DNA of 64,000 bases from Nostoc linckia z4 (lineage in GTDB: Bacteria; Cyanobacteriota; Cyanobacteriia; Cyanobacteriales; Nostocaceae): the NCBI RefSeq assembly GCF_002608075.1, contig NZ_LAHA01000009.1, forward strand, positions 83,353 through 147,352. The letters are read 5' to 3'. The position numbers and the translations under genes are program-made. Below are positions 1 to 9,420 of the stretch, in pieces (within the stretch, counting starts at the first letter, position 1; every line of letters starts with the position of its first letter). The notes under the pieces were generated by a model. The model ran no database searches. It was given only the letters and a program-made list of their open reading frames with translations, and was not told the origin of the DNA.

Positions 1-272
1 TGCCTTTTACTATTAACTCCTTCCAACGCACCTTCAATGGAAGCTGTTACTTCATCTTTGAGTTCGCTGCCTTTTTCTTGGAAAGTTTCAATTACAGCAG
101 AAACCGCATCTTTCACTAAGCTGCGGATTTCAGTAGAACCTTGTTTAAATTCCGAAGAAACTTGAGAAACTGCGGATTTGACAATTTCTCTAATTCTTTC
201 AGTTCTTAATTGTCCAGTTTGTTTAGCTTGTTGTAAGTCTGCTTGAATTTGTTGTTTGATATTGTTAGGCAT
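1..272 (-). CDS. Helical conserved protein, partial (C-terminus outside window)
   Basis: An open frame runs from an ATG at 272 leftwards off the window. The visible 90 residues begin MPNNIKQQIQADLQQAKQ and are almost all amphipathic helix, rich in Lys, Glu, Gln and Ser, with no Cys, no signal peptide and no membrane segment. The pattern (repeated EIVKSAVS, EIRSLVKDAVSAVIE) resembles apolipoprotein-like or phasin-like helical proteins common in filamentous cyanobacteria. The function is unknown to me. No clear Shine-Dalgarno sequence precedes the start. The C-terminus is missing, so a fused domain cannot be excluded. Confidence 0.7.
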   Translation of the reverse strand, partial: MPNNIKQQIQADLQQAKQTGQLRTERIREIVKSAVSQVSSEFKQGSTEIRSLVKDAVSAVIETFQEKGSELKDEVTASIEGALEGVNSKR

Positions 273-451
273 TTTTTACTCTGGAGATTTTACTAATTGG
301 GATAAAAATTTATAGACATGGCTCTACATACCGATTATGGCGTAGGGCGATCGCACTTGGCACTTCCTTTAGATAGAAAGTCATACACCCCAAGAAGTGT
401 TACCTATTTGTGAGATGATGAATACTTGCTGGTAGTAATTGAGAATAAAAT

Positions 452-676
452 ATGTGGCGAGTAAATATTAGTTGTTCTGGTGATGCTTGGAAAGTATATG
501 GTACTGAATTTAAAGCAATAGCTGAAAAATATCAAGGTGAATTAATCGGTTCCAAAAAAATGCCAGATGGTACCCGGATCATGTCATATAAAATTGACGA
601 TGTTAGCGATGCCGAAGCTTTTCAAGAATATTGTGCCCATTTTGCTGGATTCACATCTGACTTTGAATCTCTGTAA
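452..676 (+). CDS. Small conserved hypothetical protein (74 aa)
   Basis: A 74-residue soluble protein starting MWRVNISCSGDAWKVYG and ending CAHFAGFTSDFESL. It has no signal peptide or membrane helix. The sequence alternates short beta-like stretches (GELIGSKKMPDGTRIMSYKI) with one helix (DAEAFQEYCAHF), suggesting a small alpha/beta fold. I do not recognise a family with a known function. It sits 54 bases before the cytochrome gene on the same strand, so the two could be cotranscribed. Codon use looks like that of its neighbours, which supports it being a real gene. Confidence 0.6.
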   Translation: MWRVNISCSGDAWKVYGTEFKAIAEKYQGELIGSKKMPDGTRIMSYKIDDVSDAEAFQEYCAHFAGFTSDFESL

Positions 677-730
677 CATTTTTATGACACTGATTTTTGT
701 AACCAGTATTTCAAAATCCGGAGCAGTTGA

Positions 731-1066
731 GTGAAAAAACTCCTAACATTGATATTAGTAACTTTTGTATTATTGATAAATACTTTGACGTTACCAGCAA
801 ATGCCGCGGATATAGCCAACGGCCAACAAATATTCAGCATTCATTGTGCTGGTTGTCATATTAATGGTGGTAACATAGTCAGGCGAGGTAAAAACCTGAA
901 AAAGCAGACCCTTAAGAAATATGGTATGGATTCAATGGAGGCAGTTATATCGATAGTTACTAATGGTAAAAATAATATGTCAGCCTACAAAGACCGCTTG
1001 AGTGAACAGCAAATTCAAGATGTTGCTGCTTATCTTCTCGAACAAGCTGAAAAAGGCTGGCGGTAA
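731..1066 (+). CDS. petJ: Cytochrome c6-type soluble c cytochrome
   Basis: A 111-residue precursor starting at GTG, with a GGAG box about 7 bases upstream. Residues 1-25 form a Sec signal peptide ending PANA, so the mature protein is lumenal or periplasmic. The covalent haem site CAGCH is at residues 39-43, and Met83 in NNMSAYKDRL fits the axial ligand. Length, a single haem and the C-terminal IQDVAAYLLEQAEKGW helix match cytochrome c6, which carries electrons from cytochrome b6f to photosystem I or to terminal oxidase. Filamentous cyanobacteria often carry several c6-like paralogues, so this could be a c6B/C-type rather than the main PetJ. Confidence 0.85.
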   Translation: MKKLLTLILVTFVLLINTLTLPANAADIANGQQIFSIHCAGCHINGGNIVRRGKNLKKQTLKKYGMDSMEAVISIVTNGKNNMSAYKDRLSEQQIQDVAAYLLEQAEKGWR

Positions 1067-1346
1067 AAAAAGTTAGGAGTTAAGAGTTAGGAATTAGAAG
1101 TTAGGAGTTAGGAGTTAGGAGTGAGGAATTAAGAGTTAGGAGTTAAAAGTTAAGAATTAGGAGTTAAAACTTTACCACTCATTAACTCTAAAAGTCCGAA
1201 ATCATTCATAATGAAAGTATAAAACTTAAAAAACTTTAAAAGCCCTTGTCTACTCACTAATTATTAACTATTCTAACTCCTCACTCCTAACTTCTCACTC
1301 CTAACTCCTAATTCCTCACTCCTAACTTCTCACTCCTAATTTGAAA
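1067..1346 (+). repeat. Heptamer repeat spacer with mirrored arms
   Basis: From about 1072 to 1165 the spacer is built from degenerate TTAGGAG/TTAAGAG heptamers. From about 1255 to 1340 it is built from the complement (CTCCTAA, CTCACTC). The arms could fold into a long imperfect hairpin around an A/T-rich centre. The right arm reaches to within a few bases of the next start codon. This is the short tandemly repeated type known from Nostoc-like genomes. Confidence 0.85.
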
Positions 1347-2366
1347 ATGAACTTACCCGCAGCTAGTCGTCTCCAATTCACCCCTGATTTAAATATTTGC
1401 CGCATATTAAATGGAATGTGGCAAGTCTCTGGCGCACACGGGCGCATTAATAGCCAAGTTGCCATTGATAGTATGTTCAAATATTTAGATGCAGGCTTCA
1501 CAACTTGGGATTTAGCAGACCATTATGGCCCCGCAGAAGATTTTATCGGTGAGTTTCGCTGTCAACTAGTTGATACCCGTGGGAAAGATGCTTTATCGCA
1601 AATCCAAGCCTTTACAAAATGGGTTCCTCGTCCAGGGAAAATGACTAAAAAATTCGTCGAGGAAAATATTGATATTTCCCTGAGAAGAATGAATGTGCAA
1701 TCATTAGATTTGATGCAATTCCATTGGTGGGAATATCGAGATAAAAATTATCTAGATGCCCTCAAATATATGGCAGAGTTGCAAACTGAGGGCAAAATTA
1801 AGCATTTAGCTTTGACTAATTTTGATACAGAACACTTAAAAATTATTACTGAAGCAGGCATTAAAATTGTTTCTAACCAAGTACAATTTTCACTCGTCGA
1901 TCGCCGTCCGGAAGTGCAGATGATTGAATTTTGTCAACAGCACGATATCAAACTTTTTACTTACGGTACAATTTGCGGTGGTTTGTTGTCAGAAAACTAT
2001 CTAGGGAAACCAGAACCACGAGGATTTGATTTAACTACCGCTAGCTTGAAAAAATATAAAAATATGATTGATGCTTGGGGTGGTTGGCGATTATTTCAAG
2101 AGTTGCTTGCTATCCTCAAAGAAATTGCTAATAAACATGGGGTAAGCATTGCTAATGTGGCAGCGCGTTACATTTTAGATAAACCAACTGTGGGAGGTGT
2201 GATAGTTGGTGCCAGACTTGGAGTATCGGAACATATCGAAGATAATGCTAAAGTTTTCAGTTTTAGTTTAGATGATGGCGATCGCGATCGCATTAACGCT
2301 GTGTCTCGTCAGTCACGGGATTTGTACCAAATAATCGGCGATTGTGGCGATGAATATCGACGATAA
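1347..2366 (+). CDS. Aldo/keto reductase
   Basis: A 339-residue cytosolic NAD(P)H-dependent oxidoreductase of the aldo/keto reductase superfamily ((beta/alpha)8 barrel). The catalytic tetrad is visible as Asp55 and Tyr60 (WDLADHYG), Lys91 (FTKWVP) and His126 (QFHWWEY). The cofactor end is seen in the C-terminal GGVIVGARLG stretch. The physiological substrate cannot be read from sequence. The ATG at 1347 is preferred to a TTG two codons upstream, because the upstream codon lies at the edge of the heptamer repeat. A strong hairpin lies 25 bases beyond the stop. Confidence 0.9.
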   Translation: MNLPAASRLQFTPDLNICRILNGMWQVSGAHGRINSQVAIDSMFKYLDAGFTTWDLADHYGPAEDFIGEFRCQLVDTRGKDALSQIQAFTKWVPRPGKMTKKFVEENIDISLRRMNVQSLDLMQFHWWEYRDKNYLDALKYMAELQTEGKIKHLALTNFDTEHLKIITEAGIKIVSNQVQFSLVDRRPEVQMIEFCQQHDIKLFTYGTICGGLLSENYLGKPEPRGFDLTTASLKKYKNMIDAWGGWRLFQELLAILKEIANKHGVSIANVAARYILDKPTVGGVIVGARLGVSEHIEDNAKVFSFSLDDGDRDRINAVSRQSRDLYQIIGDCGDEYRR

Positions 2367-2390
2367 TACAGCAATTGTATTTTAGATTTT

Positions 2391-2431
2391 AAATTTGGGA
2401 TTTTGGATTGAAGATTCAAAATCCCAAATTT
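2391..2431. terminator. Perfect 15-bp hairpin after aldo/keto reductase
   Basis: Positions 2391-2405 and 2417-2431 are perfect inverted complements (arm AAATTTGGGATTTTG) around an 11-base loop. It lies between the reductase stop and the next gene. The A/T-rich arm ends could make it act as a terminator, but no clear U-run follows. Sequences of this type recur in filamentous cyanobacterial spacers. Confidence 0.5.
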
Positions 2432-2447
2432 ATTGACTCTGCAAATA

Positions 2448-2951
2448 ATGAGCCTCAATACCCAAAAAGAAGATTTTAGTTACGCTTATGTTTACGCCGT
2501 CACAGCAACTGCTGGCTACTCCTTGCAAGCAGCCACACGTAGGTTAGATGATAGCGGCATCGATGCTACAATCACTGTACCCGGAAAACTCAACTCCAAG
2601 CGTCTACCGAGATTTGATGTACAAATTAAATCTACATCCCAAAGCATTCTTAAAGAAACATCAATTAAATACAGACTCAGCACCAAAAACTATGACGAAC
2701 TCCGGGAAAACGATCCTTTCGTGCCACAACTATTAATAGTTGTTTTAGTGCCAGAAGAAGTTAGCAACTGGTTATCCCAAACCGAAGAATCCCTATGCCT
2801 TAAACGCTGCGGGTACTGGCTATCGTTACGCGGACAACCACCAGTTGATAACAAAACTTCCATCACTGTGGAAATTAAGCGTCAAAATATATTTAGCCCT
2901 AACGCACTCCAAACCATAATGTCACGCATCGCTGTTGGAGAATCACTATGA
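2448..2951 (+). CDS. DUF4365-like protein, PD-(D/E)XK-type fold
   Basis: A 167-residue soluble protein. The first half has the layout of DUF4365 and related restriction-endonuclease-like folds: an N-terminal helix, SGIDATI with a candidate metal-binding Asp, then FDVQIKST, matching the beta-strand that carries the (D/E/Q)-x-K catalytic pair. The ATG at 2448 is preferred over a TTG at 2433. The stop overlaps the start of the next gene by four bases (ATGA), so the two are translationally coupled. DUF4365 domains occur in restriction, defence and mobile contexts. Function here is inferred from fold only. Confidence 0.65.
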   Translation: MSLNTQKEDFSYAYVYAVTATAGYSLQAATRRLDDSGIDATITVPGKLNSKRLPRFDVQIKSTSQSILKETSIKYRLSTKNYDELRENDPFVPQLLIVVLVPEEVSNWLSQTEESLCLKRCGYWLSLRGQPPVDNKTSITVEIKRQNIFSPNALQTIMSRIAVGESL

Positions 2952-3475
2952 CAGCTATTTTCCCAGATGTGGAAAAATTCAGATATATCGACCCGTTACA
3001 AGTAGAAGCTTACTTAGTCGGGCATGGTTGGCAGCAACAGCAACGTCAAGGTGATAAAGCTGCCATTTGGACTTTGGACGGTTTTGAAATTCTACTTCCC
3101 CTCAAAGCAGAAATTATCGACTTTTCTCGTCGCATGGCGGAAGTTGTTGAAACTCTGGCATTGGCACAAACCAGATCCCAACAGTCAATTTTGGGTGACT
3201 TAATTACAAATGCACCTAACACTACTATTCAAGCAGTCGTCACGCATATCGCCACACCCAACGCAGATCGCCTAAGTGGAGAAATTACTTTCCTGGGCAT
3301 TGTTGTTGATAAACTGCGTCCCATCCACACTGAATTAAGCGATCGCGACTACATTCTTGCACTGAAAGCCTACCAAGAACGCCTACCTGTTTATTGTACG
3401 GGTGATTTAATCAAGTCTAACGGTATATTTATCCTGAAAAATCCCCACAAATTTCGCTTGGATGATAGTGAATAA
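2948..3475 (+). CDS. Unknown protein coupled to the DUF4365-like gene
   Basis: A 175-residue soluble protein with no motif I can assign to a known function. The first 60 residues look like a compact alpha/beta unit (VEAYLVGHGWQQQ, AIWTLDGFEILLPL). The centre is helical (FSRRMAEVVETLALAQTRSQQ). The C-terminal half is beta-rich and ends GDLIKSNGIFILKNPHKFRL, reminiscent of small beta-barrel domains. The four-base overlap with the DUF4365-like gene indicates an obligate pair, either two subunits of one complex or an effector with its control protein. A convergent hicB-like gene ends 6 bases after its stop. Confidence 0.6.
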   Translation: MTAIFPDVEKFRYIDPLQVEAYLVGHGWQQQQRQGDKAAIWTLDGFEILLPLKAEIIDFSRRMAEVVETLALAQTRSQQSILGDLITNAPNTTIQAVVTHIATPNADRLSGEITFLGIVVDKLRPIHTELSDRDYILALKAYQERLPVYCTGDLIKSNGIFILKNPHKFRLDDSE

Positions 3476-3480
3476 TGTTC

Positions 3481-3702
3481 CTACGCCGAGATATTCCTTG
3501 CCTCCACATATTCGCACAAAGTAGTTGGCTCAGGAATTGGTAATCCTTCTTCTCGCAATCCGTCTAAATGAAAAGCGATCGCTTCTTTAATTTGCTGGTT
3601 AATTTCTTCAAGAGTTGTGCCCGTGGCTACACATCCAGGTAAATCTGGTACATAAGCTGAATAGTTGTTTGCTGCTTTTTCAATCACAATTGCATAACGC
3701 AT
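3481..3702 (-). CDS. hicB: HicB-like antitoxin, apparently without HicA
   Basis: A 73-residue protein of the HicB-like family. The N-terminal half-RNase-H-like fold is clear: MRYAIVIEKAANNYSAYVPD, then LPGCVATGTTLEEINQQIKEAI, a family signature. The C-terminal part is too short for a full DNA-binding domain. HicB normally neutralises the HicA mRNA interferase encoded just upstream. Here the upstream side holds no intact hicA, only a short open stretch ending in a TAATG stop/start overlap, and then a MITE-like element. It may be an orphan antitoxin or a damaged pair. Confidence 0.75.
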   Translation of the reverse strand: MRYAIVIEKAANNYSAYVPDLPGCVATGTTLEEINQQIKEAIAFHLDGLREEGLPIPEPTTLCEYVEARNISA

Positions 3703-3766
3703 TAATTTTCCTCTTCTTCTTTTTTCTCTTGTGTTTGTGGTGTTTCTTCGCTACTTTTTATATTCT

Positions 3767-3891
3767 TAGGACTTACGCAACTGGCATATTATTTTAAGTT
3801 CGTAGTAAGGACTTTAGTCTTCTAATAAGGACTGAAGTCCTTACTACAAGCAAAAAAAATTGATTTTTTGTGACACTTGCGTAAGTTCTGA
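3767..3891. mobile_element. MITE-like element with 15-bp terminal inverted repeats
   Basis: A 125-base non-coding element bounded by TTAGGACTTACGCAA (3767-3781) and TTGCGTAAGTTCTGA (3877-3891). These termini match at 13 of 15 positions in inverted orientation. Inside lies a second hairpin, GTAGTAAGGACTT (3803-3815) against its perfect complement (3835-3847). Terminal repeats with the core ACTTACGCA are typical of miniature transposable elements in cyanobacteria. It encodes no transposase. A further GCGTAAGTC remnant lies at about 3925. Confidence 0.65.
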
Positions 3892-4064
3892 TTCTCTTTT
3901 AATTGAGCGTATTGTGTTATGAGTGCGTAAGTCATAATTTTTTTGTCATTATTTGTGCCATTGGCCATAAACTTTTCTTAAATTTTTCTTAGACTTTTAT
4001 TTGACTTGAAAGTGTATTGTCCGGTAAAAGCTGTGGTTTCAAATATTTTATTTGTCCTTTGTCC

Positions 4065-4112
4065 TTAGTCATTAGTCCTTAGAAACACAAATGACTAAGG
4101 ACTAATGACTAA
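4065..4112. repeat. Perfect 18-bp inverted repeat upstream of the RTX gene
   Basis: Positions 4065-4082 and 4095-4112 are perfect complements with a 12-base loop (arm TTAGTCATTAGTCCTTAG). It lies 72 bases before the start of the large RTX gene. The arms are built from the TTAGTC-type short repeat. It may affect the 5' leader of that mRNA, or simply be a repeat-derived palindrome. Confidence 0.7.
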
Positions 4113-4184
4113 TAACTATCCATACGGAAATGCAATATACAGGCGCATTCCTGCAAACTTTTACCCTTCTAAGGACAAATAGTA

Positions 4185-7100
4185 ATGCCAGCAATTAATT
4201 CAGTCGATCTATCCACCTATACATTGATCGGCCGGTATGACCTACCCGAACCTACACGCACCACTGCACCTCCCAACAGCCTGCTGGCTCAGGAAGTCTC
4301 GGCGGTAACCTACAACTGGGACACTGACACCCTGTTCGTCGTGGGCGATGGTAGCACATCAATCGTTCAAGTAACGAAGACAGGGGAGTTAATCGACTCA
4401 ATGACATTGGCTCCTGGTAATAGTCCCCAAGGCACGGACTTTTATGATACGGAAGGGCTGACCTACATCGGCGGCGGCAAATTCGTCTTAATCGAGGAAC
4501 GAGACCGTCAGGCTAACTTGTTCACTTACGTACCAAACACTACGCTTACCAAAAGCGACGTGCAAACCGTCAAGCTCGGTACAACGGTGGGGAATATTGG
4601 CATTGAAGGCATATCCTATGACCCATTGACGAGCGGATTCATTGCCGTCAAAGAGACGCAACCACAAGGGATATTTCAAACTAACATTGATTTTGCAGCC
4701 GGTACCGCCACAAACGGTTCCCCCACCACAGCGAACTCCACTGACCTTTTCAATCCTGCACTGGCCAATCTGTTGGACTTTGCCGATGTTTACGCATTGT
4801 CAAATCTGTCATCTCTCAACGGCCAAGCTGACTACAGTAATCTGCTGGTACTGAGTCAAGAATCGGGCAAAATTGTCGAAATCGATCGCTCTGGAAATAT
4901 TTACAGTTCCTTAACCATTGTCTCTAATCCAGGTAATCCCCTGTCTGTTGTAGACCAGGGCCATGAAGGTCTGACAATGGACAAAGATGGCTATCTTTAT
5001 GTAGTCAGTGAAAATGGCGGTGGTGATATCAATCACCCGCAACTTTGGGTCTATGCACCTTCCTCTGTTCCGAATCAAGCTCCCACTGCTATAGTGCTGA
5101 ACAATCAGGTTACAGCCATCGCTGAAAACACCAGCACTGCAACTAGATTAAAAGTAGCAGATATTACTATTACTGATGATGGGCTAGGAACAAATAATCT
5201 GACTGTAACTGGAACTGATGCTAACTTCTTTGAAGTTGACAGCACTGGACTGTACATCAAAGCCGGAACTGTTCTAGATTATGAAACCAAGACCAGCTAT
5301 AGTGTCATCGTTAATGTAGATGACCCGACTCTTGGCAGCACTCCGGATGCGATCGCCAACTTTACTTTAGCTGTTACGGATGTGGTGAATGAAACACCGT
5401 CACTTCCCAATGTCATCATCTCTGAGGTGTCACCGTGGAGTAGCAGCAATAGCCCCTATGGTGCCGATTGGTTCGAGGTGACAAATACAGGCAGCAGTAC
5501 TGTAGACATTACTGGCTGGAGAATAGATGACGACTCCAACAACTTCGCAAACTCAGTGGCACTCAACGGAGTTACCAGCATCGCTCCTGGACAATCAATT
5601 ATTTTTATTGAAGGTGATGCCACCACCACCAACGCATTCAAAACGGCATGGTTTGGTAGTAATGTCCCCAGTGGCTTCACCATTGGTACTTATAGCGGCT
5701 CTGGTATAGGTTTAAGCACCGGGGGCGATGCGGTAAATCTCTTTAATGCCGGCGGCAACAGAATTACTGGCGTTAGCTTTGGCACATCCACCACAGGCTT
5801 CACCTTTGATAATCAGGCTGGTTTGGGCAGTACTACGCTGCCACTACCAACTGTCTCCACCTTGAGCGTCGCGGGAGTCAATGGTGCCTTTCTCGCTACC
5901 GATGGTCTAGAAACTGGCTCTCCAGGCACCATTGTCACCCCTCCCTCCTTGATCGTCTCCGAGGTGTCACCGTGGAGTAGCGGCAATAGCCCCTATGGAG
6001 CCGACTGGTTCGAGGCGACAAATACAGGCAGCAGTACTGTAGACATTACTGGCTGGAGAATAGATGACGACTCCAACAACTTCGCTAACTCAGTGGCACT
6101 CAATGGAGTTACCAGCATCGCTCCTGGACAATCAATTATTTTTATTGAAGGTGATGCCACCACCACCAACGCATTCAAAACGGCATGGTTTGGTAGTAAT
6201 GTCCCCAGTGGCTTCACCATTGGGACTTATAGCGGCTCTGGTATAGGTTTAAGCACCGGAGGCGATGCGGTAAATCTCTTTAATGCCAGCGGCAACAGAA
6301 TTACTGGTGTTAGCTTTGGCACATCCACCACAGGCTTGACTTTTGATAATCAGGCTGGTTTGGGCAGTACTACGCTGCCACTACCAACTGTCTCCACCTT
6401 GAGCGTCGCGGGAGTCAATGGTGCCTTTCTCGCTACCGATGGTCTAGAAACTGGCTCTCCAGGCACCATTGTAACTCTCAACCAAGCTCCCACTGCCGTG
6501 GTGCTGAACAATTCACTAACAGCGATCGCTGAAAACACCAGCACTACAACACGGATTAAAGTCGCAGATATCACTGTCACCGATGATGCTTTGGGCACTA
6601 ATGTCCTTAGCCTCAGCGGAGCTGACGCTAGCGCCTTTGAAATTGCTAACAATGTCCTGTACCTCAAAGCCAACACTAACCTGGATTTTGAAACGAAATC
6701 CAGCTATGCGGTTAATGTTGCGGTGGATGATGCTGATGTGGGTGGCACTCCTGATGCCAGCACTAACTTTGTATTAACAGTTACGAATGTCAATGAAGCT
6801 CCCACCGCAAATAATGACAGTGGCTTTACAGCTAACCAGAGTGTGGCTAAGGTGATTCCCGTAGCCACTCTCCTAGCCAACGACACTGACCCCGATGCCA
6901 ACACAAAATTGTCTATTTTAGCCAATGGATTTAGTAATGTTGTGGGTGGTAGAGTTACCCTCAACAAGAATAACGTCATCTTTACCCCAAACTCCAAGTT
7001 TAGCGGTACAGCCAGCTTCCAATACACAGTCAGTGATGGCAGCCTCACCAGTCAGGCGATGGTTACCATAGAAGTCGGCAGAACCGTTAATGACAAAAAT

Positions 7101-7490
7101 GGTAAAGGTATCCTCATTGGCAATGGTGGCGATGATAACTTCACTGGAGGAAATGGCAAAGATACTTTGTTTGGTAACGCTGGCAATGATAGCCTCTTAG
7201 GTGGTAATGGAGCTGATATCCTCTGGGGTGGGGAAGGCGATGACCTACTCAATGGTGGTAAGGGTCGAGATATCTTCATCCTCAGTGCTGATAGCAACGG
7301 CACCGACACAATCCAAGACTTTAACCCCAAACAAGACTTTATTGGCTTATCCGGCGGACTGAGTTTGCGTCAACTAACCTTTGTGGATGTGAATTGCGCT
7401 GCTGCGATTCTCTTTGGGAATGATACCTTAGCGCTGTTGCCTGGAATAAAAGCTAATCAACTACTGGAATCGAGCTTTATTCGGGTTTAG
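4185..7490 (+). CDS. Large secreted RTX protein with SdiA-regulated propeller, lamin-tail and cadherin-like domains
   Basis: A 1101-residue modular protein. Residues 1-300 look like the SdiA-regulated/esterase-like beta-propeller family (GDGSTSIVQVTKTGELI, EGLTYIGGGKFVLIEE, VVSENGGGDI). Residues 300-405 form a cadherin-like repeat. About 410-585 and 590-765 are two lamin-tail (LTD) domains starting VSPWSSxNSPYGADWFE. About 768-870 is a second cadherin-like repeat, followed by a VCBS/Ig-like unit. Residues 968-1030 carry RTX nonapeptides (GGDDNFTGG, GNAGNDSLLGG, GGEGDDLLNGG) that bind Ca2+. There is no N-terminal signal, as expected for type I secretion through a C-terminal signal. Likely an extracellular or surface protein. 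The catalytic role, if any, is unknown. Confidence 0.85.
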   Translation: MPAINSVDLSTYTLIGRYDLPEPTRTTAPPNSLLAQEVSAVTYNWDTDTLFVVGDGSTSIVQVTKTGELIDSMTLAPGNSPQGTDFYDTEGLTYIGGGKFVLIEERDRQANLFTYVPNTTLTKSDVQTVKLGTTVGNIGIEGISYDPLTSGFIAVKETQPQGIFQTNIDFAAGTATNGSPTTANSTDLFNPALANLLDFADVYALSNLSSLNGQADYSNLLVLSQESGKIVEIDRSGNIYSSLTIVSNPGNPLSVVDQGHEGLTMDKDGYLYVVSENGGGDINHPQLWVYAPSSVPNQAPTAIVLNNQVTAIAENTSTATRLKVADITITDDGLGTNNLTVTGTDANFFEVDSTGLYIKAGTVLDYETKTSYSVIVNVDDPTLGSTPDAIANFTLAVTDVVNETPSLPNVIISEVSPWSSSNSPYGADWFEVTNTGSSTVDITGWRIDDDSNNFANSVALNGVTSIAPGQSIIFIEGDATTTNAFKTAWFGSNVPSGFTIGTYSGSGIGLSTGGDAVNLFNAGGNRITGVSFGTSTTGFTFDNQAGLGSTTLPLPTVSTLSVAGVNGAFLATDGLETGSPGTIVTPPSLIVSEVSPWSSGNSPYGADWFEATNTGSSTVDITGWRIDDDSNNFANSVALNGVTSIAPGQSIIFIEGDATTTNAFKTAWFGSNVPSGFTIGTYSGSGIGLSTGGDAVNLFNASGNRITGVSFGTSTTGLTFDNQAGLGSTTLPLPTVSTLSVAGVNGAFLATDGLETGSPGTIVTLNQAPTAVVLNNSLTAIAENTSTTTRIKVADITVTDDALGTNVLSLSGADASAFEIANNVLYLKANTNLDFETKSSYAVNVAVDDADVGGTPDASTNFVLTVTNVNEAPTANNDSGFTANQSVAKVIPVATLLANDTDPDANTKLSILANGFSNVVGGRVTLNKNNVIFTPNSKFSGTASFQYTVSDGSLTSQAMVTIEVGRTVNDKNGKGILIGNGGDDNFTGGNGKDTLFGNAGNDSLLGGNGADILWGGEGDDLLNGGKGRDIFILSADSNGTDTIQDFNPKQDFIGLSGGLSLRQLTFVDVNCAAAILFGNDTLALLPGIKANQLLESSFIRV
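5424..6477 (+). repeat. Near-identical tandem duplication inside the RTX gene (period 537 bp)
   Basis: The segment 5424-5940 recurs at 5961-6477 with exactly 537 bases (179 codons) between matching positions. Only scattered differences are visible, for example AGCAGC/AGCGGC near the start, and GGCTTCACC changed to GGCTTGACT. Each copy encodes one complete lamin-tail domain. The low divergence indicates a recent duplication or ongoing gene conversion. Confidence 0.9.
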
Positions 7491-7515
7491 GGACTTCAAG
7501 TAAAAAAATATTCCA
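7486..7515 (+). repeat. Dispersed 30-bp element at the RTX gene stop codon
   Basis: The sequence TTTAGGGACTTCAAGTAAA and the following AAAATATTCCA start at the stop codon of the RTX gene. Essentially the same element, with one extra C, is found in reverse at 21497-21527, one base beyond the stop of the transglutaminase-type gene. Two copies at exactly the same relative place suggest an insertion preference or a role in 3' end formation. Confidence 0.7.
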
Positions 7516-7535
7516 TAGAAGACTGTTAACTATAC

Positions 7536-7562
7536 CTCTTGCAAAAGTGCTTTTTGCAAGAG
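7536..7562. terminator. 11-bp hairpin between convergent RTX and chlN genes
   Basis: CTCTTGCAAAA (7536-7546) and its perfect complement (7552-7562) form a stem with a five-base loop between the convergent RTX and chlN genes. The internal A and T runs give it a bidirectional terminator character. A second, G/C-rich mirrored GGGAAAGG...CCTTTCCC repeat follows at about 7588-7640. Confidence 0.5.
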
Positions 7563-7706
7563 ATGGAAAAAGGGCTGCATTTTTATTGGGGAAAGGGAAA
7601 ACACAAAACCTTTCCCCCTTTCCCCTTACCCTTTTCCCGACTTATGCAACAAGTCTACTGGATAGAAGGCAGTGGGGAATCCCCCTACCCAATAAAAAGC
7701 CAAATT

Positions 7707-9140
<1,434 letters not shown>

Positions 9141-9141
9141 T

Positions 9142-9415
9142 TAGGGGTAATTAAGTATGAGTTAGGAGTTGAGAGTTGTGAGTTATGAAGTATAGAGTTG
9201 TCAGTTATGAGTTGTCAGTTATGAGTTGTGAATTATAGAGTTGTCAGTTATGAGTTGTCAGTTATGAGTTTTTATTACTAACTCCTAACTCCTAACTCCT
9301 AACTCCTAACTCCTAACTCCTAACTCCTAACTCCTAACTCCTAACTCCTAACTCCTAACTCCTAACTCCTAACTCTTAACTTTTTTTCACTCATAACTTT
9401 TTTCACTCCTAACTT
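9142..9415. repeat. Long heptamer array (about 14 CTCCTAA units) with mirrored left arm
   Basis: From about 9270 to 9375 the heptamer ACTCCTA is repeated about 14 times in near-perfect tandem. The left side (9150-9265) is a degenerate array of GAGTTGTCAGTTAT units and GTTAGGAG. The halves are partly complementary, so the chl transcript may form a large hairpin here. The array lies between the acidic ORF and chlN and could uncouple their expression. The copy number is likely to vary between strains. Confidence 0.9.
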
Positions 9416-9420
9416 TGTAA

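Noticed and set aside
3703..3790. Intact hicA gene upstream of hicB
   Set aside because: The open stretch is only about 28 codons long, has no start codon and shows no HicA motif.
6350..7330. Several long frames antisense to the RTX gene
   Set aside because: They arise from the biased repeat codons of the RTX protein and repeat with its 537-bp period.
9270..9375. Regular array that might be mistaken for a CRISPR
   Set aside because: Units are seven bases in direct tandem with no spacers, and no cas genes are present.
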